From Amaricoccus macauensis_A (GTDB lineage Bacteria; Pseudomonadota; Alphaproteobacteria; Rhodobacterales; Rhodobacteraceae), in contig NZ_JBNAFY010000004.1 in the NCBI RefSeq assembly GCF_049800915.1, positions 124,001 through 188,000 on the forward strand: a stretch of 64,000 nucleotides of DNA. Reading direction: 5' to 3'. Both the position numbers and the translations under genes were made by a program. The notes beneath the pieces were generated by a model, which had not been told where the DNA came from, searched no databases, and saw only the letters and a list, made by a program, of their open reading frames with translations. Below are positions 63,867-64,000 of this stretch, in pieces (position 1 is the stretch's first letter; each line of letters starts with the position of its first letter).

Positions 63867-64000
63867 TCAAGTTCCAGTGTCAGTGCGTGCACACGACCTG
63901 CCAGTTCTTCAGCGAGCACCTTGTGAACCGCTCGGCTTCGCCCGACCCGCGAGAGATCGTTCAACGCAGCCGAGCGCATGACAACGCGAAAATGAGTCTC
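63857..64000 (-). CDS. BolA-family protein, C-terminal part (start outside window)
   Basis: The last 47 codons of a small BolA/IbaG-type protein. The visible segment reads ETHFRVVMRSAALNDLSRVG, then SRAVHKVLAEELAGRVHALTLEL and a stop. It matches the BolA C-terminal half, with the conserved R-H/S-R-A-V-x-x-x-L helix. BolA proteins partner monothiol glutaredoxins in iron-sulfur handling or act in stress and cell-shape control. The frame runs off the right edge; convergent with the DUF4177-like gene. Confidence 0.85.
   Translation of the reverse strand, partial: ETHFRVVMRSAALNDLSRVGRSRAVHKVLAEELAGRVHALTLELEGT

Overview
This window looks like chromosome from a high-GC alphaproteobacterium, most likely a Rhodobacterales (Roseobacter/Rhodobacter-type) species. 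The inference rests on gene content: a cyoABCD quinol oxidase operon ending in a SURF1 gene, a motB-flgE-flgK-flgL-flgI block, a fused ATP sulfurylase/APS kinase, an NDUFS4-type complex I subunit and a Rhodobacterales-like gcvTHP operon. No rRNA, CRISPR array, phage or intact transposon is visible. There is one tRNA, Arg(UCU).

Layout. 1-3.8 kb: end of a peptide-type ABC importer whose second permease and first ATPase are one polypeptide, then argG. 5-8.6 kb: a LysR regulator divergent from a CmcJ/NvfI-like oxygenase, followed by a quinone-reductase-like enzyme. 8.7-14.7 kb (minus): flagellar hook, hook-junction, P-ring and stator genes. 14.8-18.4 kb: P1 peptidase, CDP-alcohol phosphatidyltransferase, sat/cysC. 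18.6-24.9 kb: surf1-cyoDCBA (minus) and a divergent MFS transporter. 25-30 kb (minus): peroxiredoxin and cysI-cysH-cysJ. Together with sat/cysC this gives the assimilatory route from sulfate through PAPS and sulfite to sulfide. 30.7-38 kb: acnB, a frameshifted membrane-protein gene, hsp20, tRNA-Arg, an NDUFS4-like gene with an unannotated small RNA upstream, and uvrB.

38-40.5 kb is the most accessory-looking part: a lone AT-rich gene with a possible HEPN RNase motif, a gene-free GC-rich stretch with IS-end-like repeats, a polyproline EF-hand protein and an orphan BrnA-like antitoxin. 40.6-51 kb holds a di-haem peroxidase coupled to a chemoreceptor, an ABC exporter preceded by five helically phased CCATA repeats, an acyl-CoA synthetase, an AI-2E-family transporter and a solitary Tat-exported peptide-binding protein. 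51.4-54.4 kb is a type I secretion ATPase/adaptor pair without visible cargo. 55-59.4 kb (minus) is gcvT-gcvH-gcvP. 59.5-64 kb holds an SRPBCC protein, a LysR regulator divergent from an FMN reductase, gatB, a DUF4177-like protein and the end of a BolA-family gene.

Most of the window is ordinary core metabolism. The items most worth a second look are the small RNA candidate at 35509-35646, the phased CCATA array at 43742-43791 and the HEPN-like orphan at 38093-38926. All calls come from reading the sequence; no database search was run.
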